Assembly (NCBI RefSeq): GCF_011769985.2
Contig: NZ_CP039734.2
Span: 1,550,001-1,614,000, forward strand
Source: Sulfurospirillum diekertiae
Lineage (GTDB): Bacteria; Campylobacterota; Campylobacteria; Campylobacterales; Sulfurospirillaceae
Length of the DNA stretch: 64,000 bases
Reading direction: 5' to 3'
The notes beneath the pieces were generated by a model. It searched no databases. It worked only from the letters and a program-made list of their open reading frames with translations, and had not been told where the DNA came from. Shown in pieces: positions 44,893-55,375 of this stretch; position 1 is the first letter of the stretch; each line of letters begins with the position of its first letter. The position numbers were made by a program, and so were the translations under genes.

Positions 44893-45099
44893 TTATGAAA
44901 TGACTTCAAAACCTGCATCATCAATCGCTTTTTCAAAGACACTGATCTCAATCGGCGCATCATACTCGATGATCGTTTTGCCGCTTGCAAGATCAACATT
45001 AACGCTTTTAACCCCTCGAATTCCTTCTAAAACACCTTTGACGCTTTTAACGCATCCTCCACAACTCATTCCTTTAACCACTAATGTGATGGTTGCCAT
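44893..45099 (-). CDS. copZ: Copper chaperone CopZ (HMA domain)
   Basis: A 68-residue single heavy-metal-associated domain with the copper site GMSCGGCVKSV near residue 10-20 and the beta-alpha-beta pattern VKSVNVDLASGKTIIEY. It would carry Cu(I) to the CopA ATPase encoded upstream on the same strand, 113 bases away. The gap holds hairpins rather than a clear promoter, so read-through from copA is plausible. Confidence 0.93.
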   Translation of the reverse strand: MATITLVVKGMSCGGCVKSVKGVLEGIRGVKSVNVDLASGKTIIEYDAPIEISVFEKAIDDAGFEVIS

Positions 45100-45124
45100 T
45101 GTTTATCCTTTAGTATAATTTTTA

Positions 45125-45203
45125 TTTTTATAACGCCACTTAGCAAAGCCAAAGAGGCTACGCTAGCCACTAGGGCACTAAAGCTTGCCTCTTTCGAGGC
45201 AGA
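45125..45203. repeat. GC-rich hairpin island between copA and copZ
   Basis: The 113-base copA-copZ gap contains GCCAAAGAGGC, GGCTACGCTAGCC and the hairpin TGCCTCTTTCGAGGCA (six-base stem, loop TTTC). On the minus strand the last one starts a few bases after the copA stop, so it could limit expression or stabilise copA mRNA. No gene fits. Confidence 0.45.
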
Positions 45204-45212
45204 AATATAATT

Positions 45213-47372
45213 TTATTTCATTTTCCAACGTCGTAACAACAGTGAATTACTCACGACTGAAACCGAACTCATCGCCATTGCGCCACCTGCAACAATCGGA
45301 TTTAACATACCTAAAAAGGCAAGTGGAATAGCAAGAGTATTATACACAAAAGCTAAAAAGAGGTTCTGCTTAATTTTTGACATCGTGGCACGTGAAAGCG
45401 CAATCGCATTAACCACCATCAGTGGGTCGTTGGCAATTAAGATCAAATCCGCACTCTCCACGGCAATATCCGAGCCATTGGACATCGCTATTGCGACATC
45501 AGCGACTGCAAGGGCTGGTGCATCATTGATGCCATCACCTACCATACAGACAAATTTGCCTTCACTTTTAAGCTTAGAAATTGCGTCCGCTTTACCATTA
45601 GGTAGCACTTCGGCAAAAAAGTGTTTGATGCCAAGCTCATTAGCGACTTTTTGGGCACAACGTTCATTGTCGCCTGTCAGCATAAAGACTTCAATACCAT
45701 CGTTTTGAAGCTTTTCTACCGCCACTTTGGCACTCTCACGAATCGTATCTGCCAATGCAATATAACCGATGATCGTCTCTTTGGTCGCTAGTGCTACGAT
45801 ACTGTTGCCCTCTTCCAAAAAGGCTTGCGCGAGCGTTGAAGGTTGCAGTGAAGTCAACTGAGCGATAAAAGAAGGCGAGCCTGCAAAGTAAACCACGCCA
45901 TCAATCTCACCTGAGACACCTAGCCCCGAATAGTTCTGAAATGCTTGAACACTCAGTTTTAGATTTTGAGGGGCAGAAGCAATAATCGCTTTGGCTAACG
46001 GGTGTTTTGAGCCCTCTTCCAAAGCCGCGGCAAGGGCTAAAAATTGCTCTTTCGTAAGTGTGCTTTCTATTAAAACATCGACCACTTGGGGATTGGCATA
46101 GGTCAACGTTCCCGTTTTATCAAACACAACAGCGTTAATTTTGCCCACATTTTCAAGCACTTCCGCATTTTTGATGAGAATGCCCTCACTCGCCCCTCGC
46201 CCAACACCGACCATAATTGCCGTAGGAGTTGCAAGTCCAAGCGCACACGGACATGCGATGACAAGAACCGAGACAGCATTGATGATCGCCTCTTCAAAAT
46301 TTCCTCCGATAAACCACCACGCACCAAAGGTAATCGCCGCGATGCTCACCACAACAGGGACAAAAATGCCCGCAATCGTATCGGCAAGGCGTTGAATCGG
46401 CGCTTTAGAGCCTTGAGCCTCTTCGATAAGACGCACGATGGAGGCTAAGAAGGTATCCGTACCCACTTTGGTTGCTTGGCATTTGAGCATGCCATCGCCA
46501 TTTTTGGTTGCTCCAACAATGACATCGCCCACGGATTTCAACACGGGTAAACTCTCCCCCGTCATCATCGACTCATCGACCATGCTGTTGCCCTCAACGA
46601 CAATGCCATCGGTGGGAATACTCTCGCCAGCTTTCACCACAAAAATATCGTTTACATGTAAAGATTCTATGCTGATTTCTTCGAGCTTTCCATCACGTTC
46701 CACAAACGCTTTTTTAGGCTGTAAATGAAGGAGTTTTGATATAGCAAACCCTGTTTTGGCTTTAGCTCTCACTTCCAAAAGTTTACCTAAAAGTACCAAC
46801 GTTATCACCGAAACAGAGGCTTCAAAGTAAAGATGCAGTGGTAAGCTAAAAATCATGACACAAAGACTTAAAAAGTATGCGGCGCTTGTACCTAAAACGA
46901 CCAAAACGTCCATGTTAGCACTACCGCTTTTAAGGCTCTTGTATGCACCCATGTAAAATTTTCGTCCGCAGTAAAACTGCACAATGGTTGCAAGGGCTAA
47001 TTGAAGCATGGTAGGAAGATGCACGTGTAGGTTAAAAAGCATCCCCACCATTTCAACTAAAAAGGGCAGTGTGAGCAGTGCTGAGAGGCTAAATTCTCTC
47101 AAAAGCTTTTGGTAATCATGCTCTTTATCCAAACTTTTTTGGTCTTGATCAACTTTAGAAGACTCGGTAGCCCCAAAACCTGTTTTTTCGATGCTTTGGA
47201 TGATTTCTGGAAGGTTTATATTGGGATTGGAAGAACTGATAAACGCTTTTTCCGTAGCTAAGTTGACATTGGCACTGACACCTTCAAGCTTGCCGAGCAC
47301 ACGCTCGATGCGCGCTGAACATGCCGCACACGTCATGCCCTTGATGTCAAGCTCAAAATGTTTTTCAGACAT
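45213..47372 (-). CDS. copA: Copper-exporting P1B-type ATPase CopA
   Basis: A 719-residue Cu(I) export pump. One N-terminal HMA domain ([12 protein letters not shown]) precedes eight membrane helices. The pump motifs are [29 protein letters not shown] (copper-site CPC), [14 protein letters not shown] with the phosphorylated Asp, HPLA, and [16 protein letters not shown]. The ATG at 47372 follows AGGAGA; an upstream in-frame start would add nine residues lacking support. It likely forms a copper-tolerance pair with copZ. Confidence 0.95.
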   Translation of the reverse strand: MSEKHFELDIKGMTCAACSARIERVLGKLEGVSANVNLATEKAFISSSNPNINLPEIIQSIEKTGFGATESSKVDQDQKSLDKEHDYQKLLREFSLSALLTLPFLVEMVGMLFNLHVHLPTMLQLALATIVQFYCGRKFYMGAYKSLKSGSANMDVLVVLGTSAAYFLSLCVMIFSLPLHLYFEASVSVITLVLLGKLLEVRAKAKTGFAISKLLHLQPKKAFVERDGKLEEISIESLHVNDIFVVKAGESIPTDGIVVEGNSMVDESMMTGESLPVLKSVGDVIVGATKNGDGMLKCQATKVGTDTFLASIVRLIEEAQGSKAPIQRLADTIAGIFVPVVVSIAAITFGAWWFIGGNFEEAIINAVSVLVIACPCALGLATPTAIMVGVGRGASEGILIKNAEVLENVGKINAVVFDKTGTLTYANPQVVDVLIESTLTKEQFLALAAALEEGSKHPLAKAIIASAPQNLKLSVQAFQNYSGLGVSGEIDGVVYFAGSPSFIAQLTSLQPSTLAQAFLEEGNSIVALATKETIIGYIALADTIRESAKVAVEKLQNDGIEVFMLTGDNERCAQKVANELGIKHFFAEVLPNGKADAISKLKSEGKFVCMVGDGINDAPALAVADVAIAMSNGSDIAVESADLILIANDPLMVVNAIALSRATMSKIKQNLFLAFVYNTLAIPLAFLGMLNPIVAGGAMAMSSVSVVSNSLLLRRWKMK

Positions 47373-47465
47373 TTTTTGTCTCCTATCTTTTTGTAACATT
47401 CTAACGCTTCATTACTTGCGTCAAGATGAAACAAAAAATGTAGAAACATCTTTACATGTAAAGGG

Positions 47466-49838
47466 TTACGATGAGAGATATTGCGTAATATCGACATCAT
47501 CAATTTGCTCAGCTCTAAGGTATTTTTGTGCATATTGCAAATAAACGCCACTGCGTAAAAAAAGCTCAAACAGATCCCCATCAATGTGCCCATCCTTTTT
47601 GAGCATACTAAGAATTTTAATCGCTTCAGAAATCGTTTTGGCTTTTTTATACGGACGATCACTAGCCGTTAACGCTTCAAAAATATCCGCAATAGCGATG
47701 ATGCGAGCAGGCAAAGAGATTTGCTCTTTGGTAAGCCCTCTAGGATAGCCCGTTCCTTTCATCGTTTCATGATGAGCACAAGCGTATTCAGGAACATGTT
47801 TGAGATTGTCCATAAAGGGAAGTTCTGAAAGCATACGAATACTCATAATGATGTGCTCATTGATCTTATAGCGCTCTTCATCATTAAGCGTTCCTCGCGC
47901 AATGCTAAGGTTATAAAGCTCTCCAAGGTTATTGTAATATTTTGGTATTTTCATTTTAATACCAAGACGCATATATATCTTGCTATCGACCTCTTGAGCT
48001 CTGGCAATAAGATGCTCTGGTTTATCTTGTAAAAGTGTTTCAGCACACGGAAGCGGTTTAAGGGGAATATCGGCTAGACGCTTATTCTCAGCTTCGCTCA
48101 TCCCCAATCGATCATCAAAATGGCGCATCCACGTCACTGAAGCGATTTCTTTAAGGTGATCAATCTTTTGGGCATCCATAAACTCACCGCCAATGTTGCA
48201 CTCGGCTAAAAAAGCAAAATCATCAAAGAGTTTTGCTTCTGCTTCATTGCGCTTTTGCAGTAACAGCGCTTGATCTTCTTTCCCTTCCAAAAGCCCTTCT
48301 AAGTAAGTGATATGCGCATCTCGAAGCAACACTTCAAAACGAGTGCGAATCTCATGAATACGGTTATGAATGCTCTCAAGCTTCGTTGCTTTATCGACCA
48401 CGTACTCAGGAGTTGTTACTTTGCCGCAATCGTGTAAAAGTGCTGCTATGCGAAACTCTCGCCACGCATTTTCATCTTTAAAATTAAATTTTTTAAAGAC
48501 ACCTTCATGACTTTTATTGGCAACTTCCGCTAACATAGAAGCAAGCTCGGGTACACGCTCACAATGCCCTCCAGTATAAGGAGATTTATCATCGATTGCA
48601 CTGGCAATCAGTTTGATAAACGACTCCATCAAGTTCTCTTGTGCTTTTTCATGCACTTTTATGGAACGAGCCATCAATACCATCGAATGACTGAGGGCAT
48701 AAAACTCTTTAATCCGTGTTGTAATGTGATGCACCGCGTCATACTGCTTTGCCGCCACACTGTCACTCATCGTTTTAAGCAAATCAACAGGTGCTATAAT
48801 AATATGTCGTAGAAAGAACCATGTCAAAACAATGATAACAACCATGATTATGAGAGAAATCATAATGTTTTGGATCATAATTGCATCAATTTCTTGAGTC
48901 ACTTTTTTCTCTTCCAAAAATGTTCCAATGTACCACTTTTTTCCAAAATCTGTTGGAAATTCTGAAAAAGCAAACAAGTAGTTTTCATTGATGGCACTTT
49001 GTACCCTACCACGTTTTGCTCCATTTAAAAATTGTTCATATGATGCTTTGATCTCTTGAGGAAGTTGTTGAACACTAAGGTTGGCTTCTGCCATTGGTAA
49101 CGAACTTGCAATAACATCTCCATAAGGATTGACAATGACAATAGGCCCATCGATGACCATACTCTGTTCTTGAAGCAATTTTGTAATCGAAGCAATGGTA
49201 AAGTCAATGCCAGCAACTTTCACCTTTTCACCAGCTTTATTGATAAAAGGGTACGAAACCGTAATGCCTATTTCATTGGTTGAAGCAAAAGCATAAGGCT
49301 CTGACCAGTAAAAATTTTCATGTGACACTGCCTTCTTAAACCACGTACGTTCCCTTGGGTCGAACGATAATGTCGTGTATTCAACACGTGTTGTCTCAAA
49401 CTGAGTGTTTTTATACGCCCACTCATCGACGCCTACATTACCACGCACATCAATCGTACGCATTGCAAATTCGGGTGTGCGTCTGGCTTGAAAAAAATTA
49501 CCTAGCTGGTCGGCAATATAGATGCTTGCAATCTTTTCATCAGAGAGCAACATTTCCCACATCATTCGTGTAAAAATTTCCCTAGAGGCAAAAAGATCAT
49601 CACTTTGCTGACTATGTACAAGCACTTTAAGATGTGCAGAGGTCTTTTGCAAAGAGACTTTGATGGTTTCAATAATATTTTTACGTACTTCGATATTGCG
49701 CTTTTGAATCATACTGTAAGAATTTTTGGAACTTTGTAAATAGTTATGACCAATCAAAGAGATAGAAAGGAAGCTTGCAAGCCCTAAAATAAGGGTCATA
49801 ATACTCAATGTGAAGGTATACCGTTTTGTTTTTTTCAT
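47466..49838 (-). CDS. Membrane Cache-sensor HD-GYP protein (probable c-di-GMP phosphodiesterase)
   Basis: A 790-residue signalling protein. A helix at 10-30 and another near 315-340 enclose a periplasmic double-Cache sensor (YIADQLGNFFQARR, YPFINKAGEKVKVAGIDFT). A HAMP-like stretch follows, then an HD domain with GGHCERVPELA and LLHDCGKVTTPEYV, about 200 residues of insertion, and the HD-GYP end HHETMKGTGYPRG with ISLPARIIAIADIFEALT. The usual Asp before Gly (HHExxDG) is Lys here. Such proteins break cyclic di-GMP to GMP. It is separate from copA, with 93 bases between. Confidence 0.88.
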   Translation of the reverse strand: MKKTKRYTFTLSIMTLILGLASFLSISLIGHNYLQSSKNSYSMIQKRNIEVRKNIIETIKVSLQKTSAHLKVLVHSQQSDDLFASREIFTRMMWEMLLSDEKIASIYIADQLGNFFQARRTPEFAMRTIDVRGNVGVDEWAYKNTQFETTRVEYTTLSFDPRERTWFKKAVSHENFYWSEPYAFASTNEIGITVSYPFINKAGEKVKVAGIDFTIASITKLLQEQSMVIDGPIVIVNPYGDVIASSLPMAEANLSVQQLPQEIKASYEQFLNGAKRGRVQSAINENYLFAFSEFPTDFGKKWYIGTFLEEKKVTQEIDAIMIQNIMISLIIMVVIIVLTWFFLRHIIIAPVDLLKTMSDSVAAKQYDAVHHITTRIKEFYALSHSMVLMARSIKVHEKAQENLMESFIKLIASAIDDKSPYTGGHCERVPELASMLAEVANKSHEGVFKKFNFKDENAWREFRIAALLHDCGKVTTPEYVVDKATKLESIHNRIHEIRTRFEVLLRDAHITYLEGLLEGKEDQALLLQKRNEAEAKLFDDFAFLAECNIGGEFMDAQKIDHLKEIASVTWMRHFDDRLGMSEAENKRLADIPLKPLPCAETLLQDKPEHLIARAQEVDSKIYMRLGIKMKIPKYYNNLGELYNLSIARGTLNDEERYKINEHIIMSIRMLSELPFMDNLKHVPEYACAHHETMKGTGYPRGLTKEQISLPARIIAIADIFEALTASDRPYKKAKTISEAIKILSMLKKDGHIDGDLFELFLRSGVYLQYAQKYLRAEQIDDVDITQYLSS

Positions 49839-49933
49839 AGTGATGCTCCTTGCAATGAGGAAGGCATAAAATAAATACTATGGGATTAAGAAATTGTAAC
49901 ACGATTTGCGTCAATCAACGACGCCTTTCAAGA

Positions 49934-51238
49934 TTATTCCTCTGTTTTCTCCTCTAAAAGTTCTATCGGCTCAATGTCGGTGTTAAAATCTTGGTATTCC
50001 AATTTGGCATCTTTAAGATTTTTAGTTGCTTTCGCCCCTAAACGTTTCAAATTTTCTACACGACCTAAGATGTTCCCAGAGCCTTCTGTTAACTGTTTTT
50101 GAGCGTTTTCGTAGCTGTTATTGAGTGTTTGAAGCTGAGAACCTACACGTTTAAAACTCTCAGAAAAACCGACCATCTTGTCGTACATTTTACCTGCTTC
50201 ATCAAATAACTTTGTGGCAAGTGTGCTTGATTGCTCACTTTGCCAGTAAAGATAGATTGTGCGCAGTGAAACCGTAAGCGTTGAGGGATTCACGATGGCG
50301 ATATGCTTGCGAAGCGCGTACTCATATAGTTTTGGATCTTCGTTGATGGCAACCGAAAATGCCCCTTCAATCGGCACAAACATAAAGACATACTGAAGCG
50401 TTCCTTGTTTGTAGTGCGCATAGTCTTTGCTATCCAGCGTATCAATATGATCACGAAAAGCTTGTAGTAGGGCTTTGGAAGCGATGTGTTTTTCTTCATC
50501 ACTCTCCGCCCTGATAAACTCATCGTAACTATTCAACGAAACTTTCGAATCGATGATGATGGTACGCTCTTGCGGAAGCTTAATAACCACATCGGGACGC
50601 TTTGTGCGACCTTCTTCATCTTTATAACTCTCTTGCGTCTCGTAATGCACGCCTTTGATGAGTCCTGAGTACTCCAAAACACTCTCCAAGATCATCTCGC
50701 CCCAACTGCCTTGGCTCTGCTTTTTGCCTTTCAACGCTTTGGTGAGATTTTCCGCCTCTTTGGAGATGTTCATACCAGCCCTAGCGACCTGTTCGATCTC
50801 TTTAGAAAGCTCTGCAAACTTTTTCGTACTGTTTTCTTGGGAATTTTCAACACTTTTTTTAAAGCCATCCAAATTTTCCTTGAAGGGTTTTAACAGTGTT
50901 TCAAGCGATTTGATCGAAGTATCATCTAGTTTTTGAAGCTTTTTTTCTAAGTGTTGCTCCATAATGGCATTGAGCTTGAGCTCAAGCTTTTTACCCTGCT
51001 CTTCAAAATCTAATTTTAACCTTTGATGACTCTCTTTTTGCGCTTGAAGCTCTGCTTGAAGGGTTGCATTTTTCATGTTGAGGGCTAGATTTTCTACACC
51101 TAACTGCTCATTTTTGGATTTCATCTCTGCAAGCGCATATGCTTTATCTTTCAAAACAGCTCTAATCCACAATCCAAACACAAACATAGCAACACTAAAC
51201 GTGATAAAAATGGCTAACAACAGCATCTCTTGGGGCAT
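49934..51238 (-). CDS. rmuC: RmuC family DNA recombination protein
   Basis: A 434-residue protein with an N-terminal membrane helix (LLLAIFITFSVAMFVFGLWI), a long coiled coil (about 35-160) and a nuclease-like domain with SQGSWGEMILESVLEYSGL, RPDVVIKLPQERTIIIDSKV and YVFMFVPIEGAF. These are the hallmarks of RmuC, which limits inversions at short repeats by an unclear mechanism. The conserved D..IIDSKV acids fit a restriction-endonuclease-like fold. The C-terminal EIPIELLEEKTEE-like tail is acidic. Confidence 0.92.
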   Translation of the reverse strand: MPQEMLLLAIFITFSVAMFVFGLWIRAVLKDKAYALAEMKSKNEQLGVENLALNMKNATLQAELQAQKESHQRLKLDFEEQGKKLELKLNAIMEQHLEKKLQKLDDTSIKSLETLLKPFKENLDGFKKSVENSQENSTKKFAELSKEIEQVARAGMNISKEAENLTKALKGKKQSQGSWGEMILESVLEYSGLIKGVHYETQESYKDEEGRTKRPDVVIKLPQERTIIIDSKVSLNSYDEFIRAESDEEKHIASKALLQAFRDHIDTLDSKDYAHYKQGTLQYVFMFVPIEGAFSVAINEDPKLYEYALRKHIAIVNPSTLTVSLRTIYLYWQSEQSSTLATKLFDEAGKMYDKMVGFSESFKRVGSQLQTLNNSYENAQKQLTEGSGNILGRVENLKRLGAKATKNLKDAKLEYQDFNTDIEPIELLEEKTEE

Positions 51239-51272
51239 AACAACTCCTAATGTGTGTTTACATGTAAAAAGA

Positions 51273-51557
51273 TTAATCGATATAAATCGTGTCTAATATT
51301 TGATTTTTGAAGCGAATATTTTCCAAGTTTTGCTTTAAAACGCGGTTCTCTTCTTTAAGAATTGAGTATTCACCATAGAGTTTATTGATGTCACGACTCA
51401 TATAATAAATCTGATTTTTGATGTAAATTTTGGGCAGAATAATCAAAAAAGCAACAAACATCACCATATAAACGAGCAATAAAAAACGAAAATCGAGATT
51501 TTTCTCAACTTTCTGTTCCGCATCATACTGCTCTAATAGTTCGCTTTTATCGTTCAT
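51273..51557 (-). CDS. FtsL-like bitopic membrane protein
   Basis: A 94-residue protein with a short cytoplasmic part, one membrane helix (FRFLLLVYMVMFVAFLIILP, about 24-43) and a periplasmic leucine-zipper-like coil (KLYGEYSILKEENRVLKQNLE). The size, topology and place directly after rsmH are those of FtsL, the divisome scaffold partner of FtsB. Sequence conservation in this family is low, so the call rests on context. Its start overlaps the rsmH stop by one base. Confidence 0.75.
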   Translation of the reverse strand: MNDKSELLEQYDAEQKVEKNLDFRFLLLVYMVMFVAFLIILPKIYIKNQIYYMSRDINKLYGEYSILKEENRVLKQNLENIRFKNQILDTIYID

Positions 51558-52474
51558 TACGCCTTCTTTATCTCAAATACTCTCAGTTTTGCACTTCGAC
51601 TGCGTGGGTTCTTTTTAATTTCCGATGCCGTCGCTTCAATCGGTTTTTTGCTGATAAGTTTTCCCATGCTATGATTATTGCCACAGGTACAACGCATCAC
51701 GGAAGGCAAACAAATACAGTTTTGACTCCACAGTTTAAATGTCTGTTTTACAATGCGGTCTTCGAGGGAGTGAAACGAAATAATTCCCACGATACACTGC
51801 TTAAAATCGGCATTTTTGATACTTTCTAAAAGCTCACTCAACACGCCTAGTTCATTGTTGACTTCTATACGAATCGCCTGAAAAAGCAGTGTTGAAGGAT
51901 GAATACTTTTTTTCCCACCCACTTTTTCAGCCAATTTTGAAAGTTCTTTGGCACTTACAATAGGCGCTTTAGCACGTGCTGCACAGATCAAATGAGCCAT
52001 TTTTTTATATTCATGAATTTCACCATACTCACATAAAATAAATTCCAACTCTTCTTGGGAATAGTGATTAACTACTTCGTACGCACTAAGCTCTTGTTTT
52101 GGATTCATGCGCATATCCAAAACATCGGAGTCAAAAGCAAAACCACGCTCTTTTTTATCCAGTTGTAAAGAGGAAACACCAATATCAGCTAAAATTCCTC
52201 GAATGGGAAGATGCGCATACTGAGCGATGACAGAGGCAAAATTACCATGATGAAGGGTTACACGATCATTAAAGCGCTCAAGCCTCTTTTGACTAAAGGC
52301 CAACGCCTCTTCATCTTGATCACAGCCTATCAATTTGATGTTAGGATTTTGTTCTAACAATGCTTCGCTGTGCCCACCATACCCTAATGTACAATCAATA
52401 ACAACCCCATCATCAATGCCACAAAAAGCTTCTTTAACCTCTTCTAACAGTACGGGGATATGGGGTATATTCAC
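51557..52474 (-). CDS. rsmH: 16S rRNA (cytosine-N4)-methyltransferase RsmH
   Basis: RsmH (MraW) methylates C1402 of 16S rRNA using S-adenosylmethionine. The 305-residue enzyme begins IPHIPVLLEEVKEAF, then has DCTLGYGGHSEALLE, GILADIGVSSLQLDKKERGFAF, the RMNP-type MRMNPKQELSAYEVV, and FHSLEDRIVKQTF near the C-terminus, all strongly typical. It is placed before the FtsL-like gene as in the division/cell-wall clusters. Confidence 0.96.
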   Translation of the reverse strand: MNIPHIPVLLEEVKEAFCGIDDGVVIDCTLGYGGHSEALLEQNPNIKLIGCDQDEEALAFSQKRLERFNDRVTLHHGNFASVIAQYAHLPIRGILADIGVSSLQLDKKERGFAFDSDVLDMRMNPKQELSAYEVVNHYSQEELEFILCEYGEIHEYKKMAHLICAARAKAPIVSAKELSKLAEKVGGKKSIHPSTLLFQAIRIEVNNELGVLSELLESIKNADFKQCIVGIISFHSLEDRIVKQTFKLWSQNCICLPSVMRCTCGNNHSMGKLISKKPIEATASEIKKNPRSRSAKLRVFEIKKA

Positions 52475-52501
52475 TAGGGTTCCTTGCTTAAAGTGGTTCT
52501 A

Positions 52502-53806
52502 TTATAATCTATTGAGGCTTACAATCGCCTCATACGCTACATCCATCATCGTTTCAATCTCTTTACATGTAATCACATAAGGAGGCATAAAATAGACAAC
52601 ATTACCGAGTGGACGAAGAATCACACCTTTTTGAAACGCATACTTAAATATCTTTAAATTCACTCGAAAATCAATCGGATAGACATCAAGTTCTACTGCT
52701 GCAATCATACCTGTTTGTCGGACTTTCTGCACATTTGGAAGAGTTTTAAACTGCTCTAATTTAGAACCAATGAGGGCAATTTTTTCTTGATTTTTTTCCA
52801 AAATAGATTCATTTTCAAAGATGTCCAATGTTGCATTAGCAGCACTGCATGCCAAAGGGTTCCCAGTATAACTGTGAGAATGCAAAAATGCTTTAAATTC
52901 AGAATAATCACCATAAAAGGCATCATAGATTTTTTGCGTCGTTAGGACAACTGAAAGTGGGAGATAACCTCCCGTTAGTCCCTTAGAAAGTGTCATAAAA
53001 TCAGGACTAACATCCGCATATTCACAGGCAAACATTTTACCGGTTCGTCCAAAGCCAACAGCGATTTCATCGGCAATTAAATGAACATCATAGTGATCAC
53101 ACAGTTTGCGTGCGAGTGTAATATAAAGAGGAGGATACATGTTCATTCCACCCGAACATTGAATCAAAGGCTCGATAATAAATGCTGAAATTTGATCTGC
53201 TTTTTCTTTAAAAATTTTTTCCAATCCGCTAGCAGCTTTAATGGCACTCTCTTCGCTTTGATCTTTGGGAACAGGCGCTTGAATGGTTTGAAGGAGTATA
53301 TCATCAAACACTTCTTTATAAAGCTTCACATCACCAACGGCTAAAGCACCAATGGTCTCGCCATGGTAACTGTTTTCTAAAGAGACAAACAGTGGTCTTT
53401 TTTGCCCTCTATTTTTATGATATTGAAAGCTCATTTTAAGTGCTACTTCGATTGCGCTAGAGCCATTATCGGCATAAAAACACTTCTCCAGCCCTTTGGG
53501 TGCTAATGCACAAAGTCTTTTGGAAAGTTTTATAATCGGCTCGTGGGTGAATCCAGCAAAAATCACATGTTCTAAAGTATCTAATTGCTCTTTAATTTTT
53601 TGATTGATGTAAGGATTGCAATGTCCAAAAAGATTGACCCACCAAGAACTAACACCATCAATATAACGGTTATCATCAAAATCATATAAATAAGCCCCTT
53701 GACCTCTTTTAATAGGAATTACAGGAAGTGTCTCATGGTCTTTCATCTGCGTGCAAGGATGCCATATATGCTTTAAATCATCTTCAATTAATTTTTTCGT
53801 GTTCAT
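52502..53806 (-). CDS. bioA: Adenosylmethionine-8-amino-7-oxononanoate aminotransferase BioA
   Basis: BioA makes 7,8-diaminopelargonate in biotin synthesis, using S-adenosylmethionine as amino donor. The 434-residue enzyme starts MNTKKLIEDDLKHIWHPCTQ, which carries the substrate-binding HIWHPC(T/F)Q motif. PLP-binding Lys is in MTLSKGLTGGYLPLS, and HSYTGNPLACSAA is typical. An upstream in-frame TTG (53845) is not favoured because the family begins near the ATG at 53806, although the ribosome site there is weak. No other biotin gene is in the window. Confidence 0.95.
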   Translation of the reverse strand: MNTKKLIEDDLKHIWHPCTQMKDHETLPVIPIKRGQGAYLYDFDDNRYIDGVSSWWVNLFGHCNPYINQKIKEQLDTLEHVIFAGFTHEPIIKLSKRLCALAPKGLEKCFYADNGSSAIEVALKMSFQYHKNRGQKRPLFVSLENSYHGETIGALAVGDVKLYKEVFDDILLQTIQAPVPKDQSEESAIKAASGLEKIFKEKADQISAFIIEPLIQCSGGMNMYPPLYITLARKLCDHYDVHLIADEIAVGFGRTGKMFACEYADVSPDFMTLSKGLTGGYLPLSVVLTTQKIYDAFYGDYSEFKAFLHSHSYTGNPLACSAANATLDIFENESILEKNQEKIALIGSKLEQFKTLPNVQKVRQTGMIAAVELDVYPIDFRVNLKIFKYAFQKGVILRPLGNVVYFMPPYVITCKEIETMMDVAYEAIVSLNRL

Positions 53807-53911
53807 TGTTACATTTTGCCTTTTTTTGTTAGGAGTTTCACGCAATTTATGGTTATTTAATAACTATACAGATAGAATTATAGCAAAATACAAAGTTCTT
53901 AAAGGGCAAGA

Positions 53912-55375
53912 ATGATTACGTGGATGCAACGTCATAAAAAATATTTGGTCATCACTATCTGGATTAGCACAATAGCATTCGTTGGTGCTGGTTTTGTAGG
54001 ATGGGGTGCTTATGATATGAACAAAGATCGTGCAGCCTCTGTCGCAAAAGTTGGGCATCGAATCATCTCGGTTCAAGAGTTTCAAACAGCTTATGCCAAC
54101 CATTTCAATTACTACAACAATCTCTTAGGTGGCAAGCTCACTCAAGAACAAGCCGAGCAAATGGGTCTTAACAAAATTGTTATGAATACCCTTATAAATC
54201 AGAACCTTCTATTAAACTATGCTGATGAAATAGGTCTTTTGGCAACAAAAGAAGACATTAAAGATCGAATTAAAAATACCCCAAGTTTTCAAACAGATGG
54301 CGTTTTCAACAAAGAGCTCTACTATTCTATCTTAAAAGCAAACCGCATCAACCCAAATGATTATGAAAATGGCCTTGAAAAAGAGATTTTAAATGCAAAA
54401 CTAGAAAACTTTTTCAAACTTACTCCTTCACAAAAAGAGATCGATCTCTTTGCTTCCGCTTTCTTCATGGAAGATCATCTTGCAATCAGCGTTGTAACAC
54501 TAGATGCCAATGAAGTAACTGCTAGTGAAGAAGCCATAAAAACATATTGGGACAAAAATAAATCTAAATACCTTACGAAAAAAAGTTATACACTTGAATT
54601 GCTCAATATCCCTGCTTCTCAAACAAAATTTGATGATAAAACATTAGAAGAATTTTACGTACAAGAAAAACATAACTACACACAACCTGATGGAAAGCTG
54701 ATGAGTTTTGAAGAAGCAAAACCAAAAGTAATGATTGATCTTCGACTCAAAAATGACAAAAAAAGTGCCTTAGAATCCTTCCTTGCTTTTAAAAAAGGCG
54801 AAGTGAATGCAAGTGAAACCAAAGTTATTTTTGATGATGACACAACGTTTCCTCTTGAAAAAATTCAAGTAGCTGCGAAAGATGAAGTACTCAAACCACT
54901 TATTGTCAAAGACAACTACGTTATAATAAAAATGAAAGAGATTAAATTCCCAGAGCCAATGTCTTATGAGTTAGCCAAGAAAGATGCCAGTCGTGATCTT
55001 TTAGAAGAACTCAAAAATGCTACCTTAGAGAAAAAAGCTCAAGCTAAACTTGAAAATTTCACAGCAAGTAGTGATCTTGGTTTTGTAAGCAGAGATTCTG
55101 TTAAGTCAATTGCAGGTCTGAGTGAAGCAAAAAGTGCTGAGTTTTTAAGTCACGTTTTTGATAACATGAACAAAAAAGGTTATAAGGTTATTGACGGTAA
55201 AGCCATAGTCTACGAGGTTTTGGAACAAAAGTTGCTTAATAAAGACAAAGCTAAGCAGTATGTTAGTTTGATTAGCGAAAATATTTTACAAGTTAAACAA
55301 GCTGAATTAAACCAAAATCTTATTAAAAAGCTCGCTGCTGCATACAAAGTCGAGCAATACTACAAAGGAAAATAG
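53912..55375 (+). CDS. PpiD/SurA-like periplasmic chaperone
   Basis: A 487-residue membrane-anchored periplasmic chaperone: cytoplasmic MITWMQRHKKYL, one helix (VITIWISTIAFVGAGFVGW), then a SurA_N-like helical domain (YANHFNYYNNLLGGKLTQEQAEQ, followed by LLLNYADEIGLLATKEDI). The central part lacks a readable parvulin signature, so prolyl isomerase activity is doubtful and a chaperone role more likely. In Campylobacter an equivalent gene precedes ftsA. Its TAG stop directly precedes the ftsA TTG. Confidence 0.85.
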   Translation: MITWMQRHKKYLVITIWISTIAFVGAGFVGWGAYDMNKDRAASVAKVGHRIISVQEFQTAYANHFNYYNNLLGGKLTQEQAEQMGLNKIVMNTLINQNLLLNYADEIGLLATKEDIKDRIKNTPSFQTDGVFNKELYYSILKANRINPNDYENGLEKEILNAKLENFFKLTPSQKEIDLFASAFFMEDHLAISVVTLDANEVTASEEAIKTYWDKNKSKYLTKKSYTLELLNIPASQTKFDDKTLEEFYVQEKHNYTQPDGKLMSFEEAKPKVMIDLRLKNDKKSALESFLAFKKGEVNASETKVIFDDDTTFPLEKIQVAAKDEVLKPLIVKDNYVIIKMKEIKFPEPMSYELAKKDASRDLLEELKNATLEKKAQAKLENFTASSDLGFVSRDSVKSIAGLSEAKSAEFLSHVFDNMNKKGYKVIDGKAIVYEVLEQKLLNKDKAKQYVSLISENILQVKQAELNQNLIKKLAAAYKVEQYYKGK

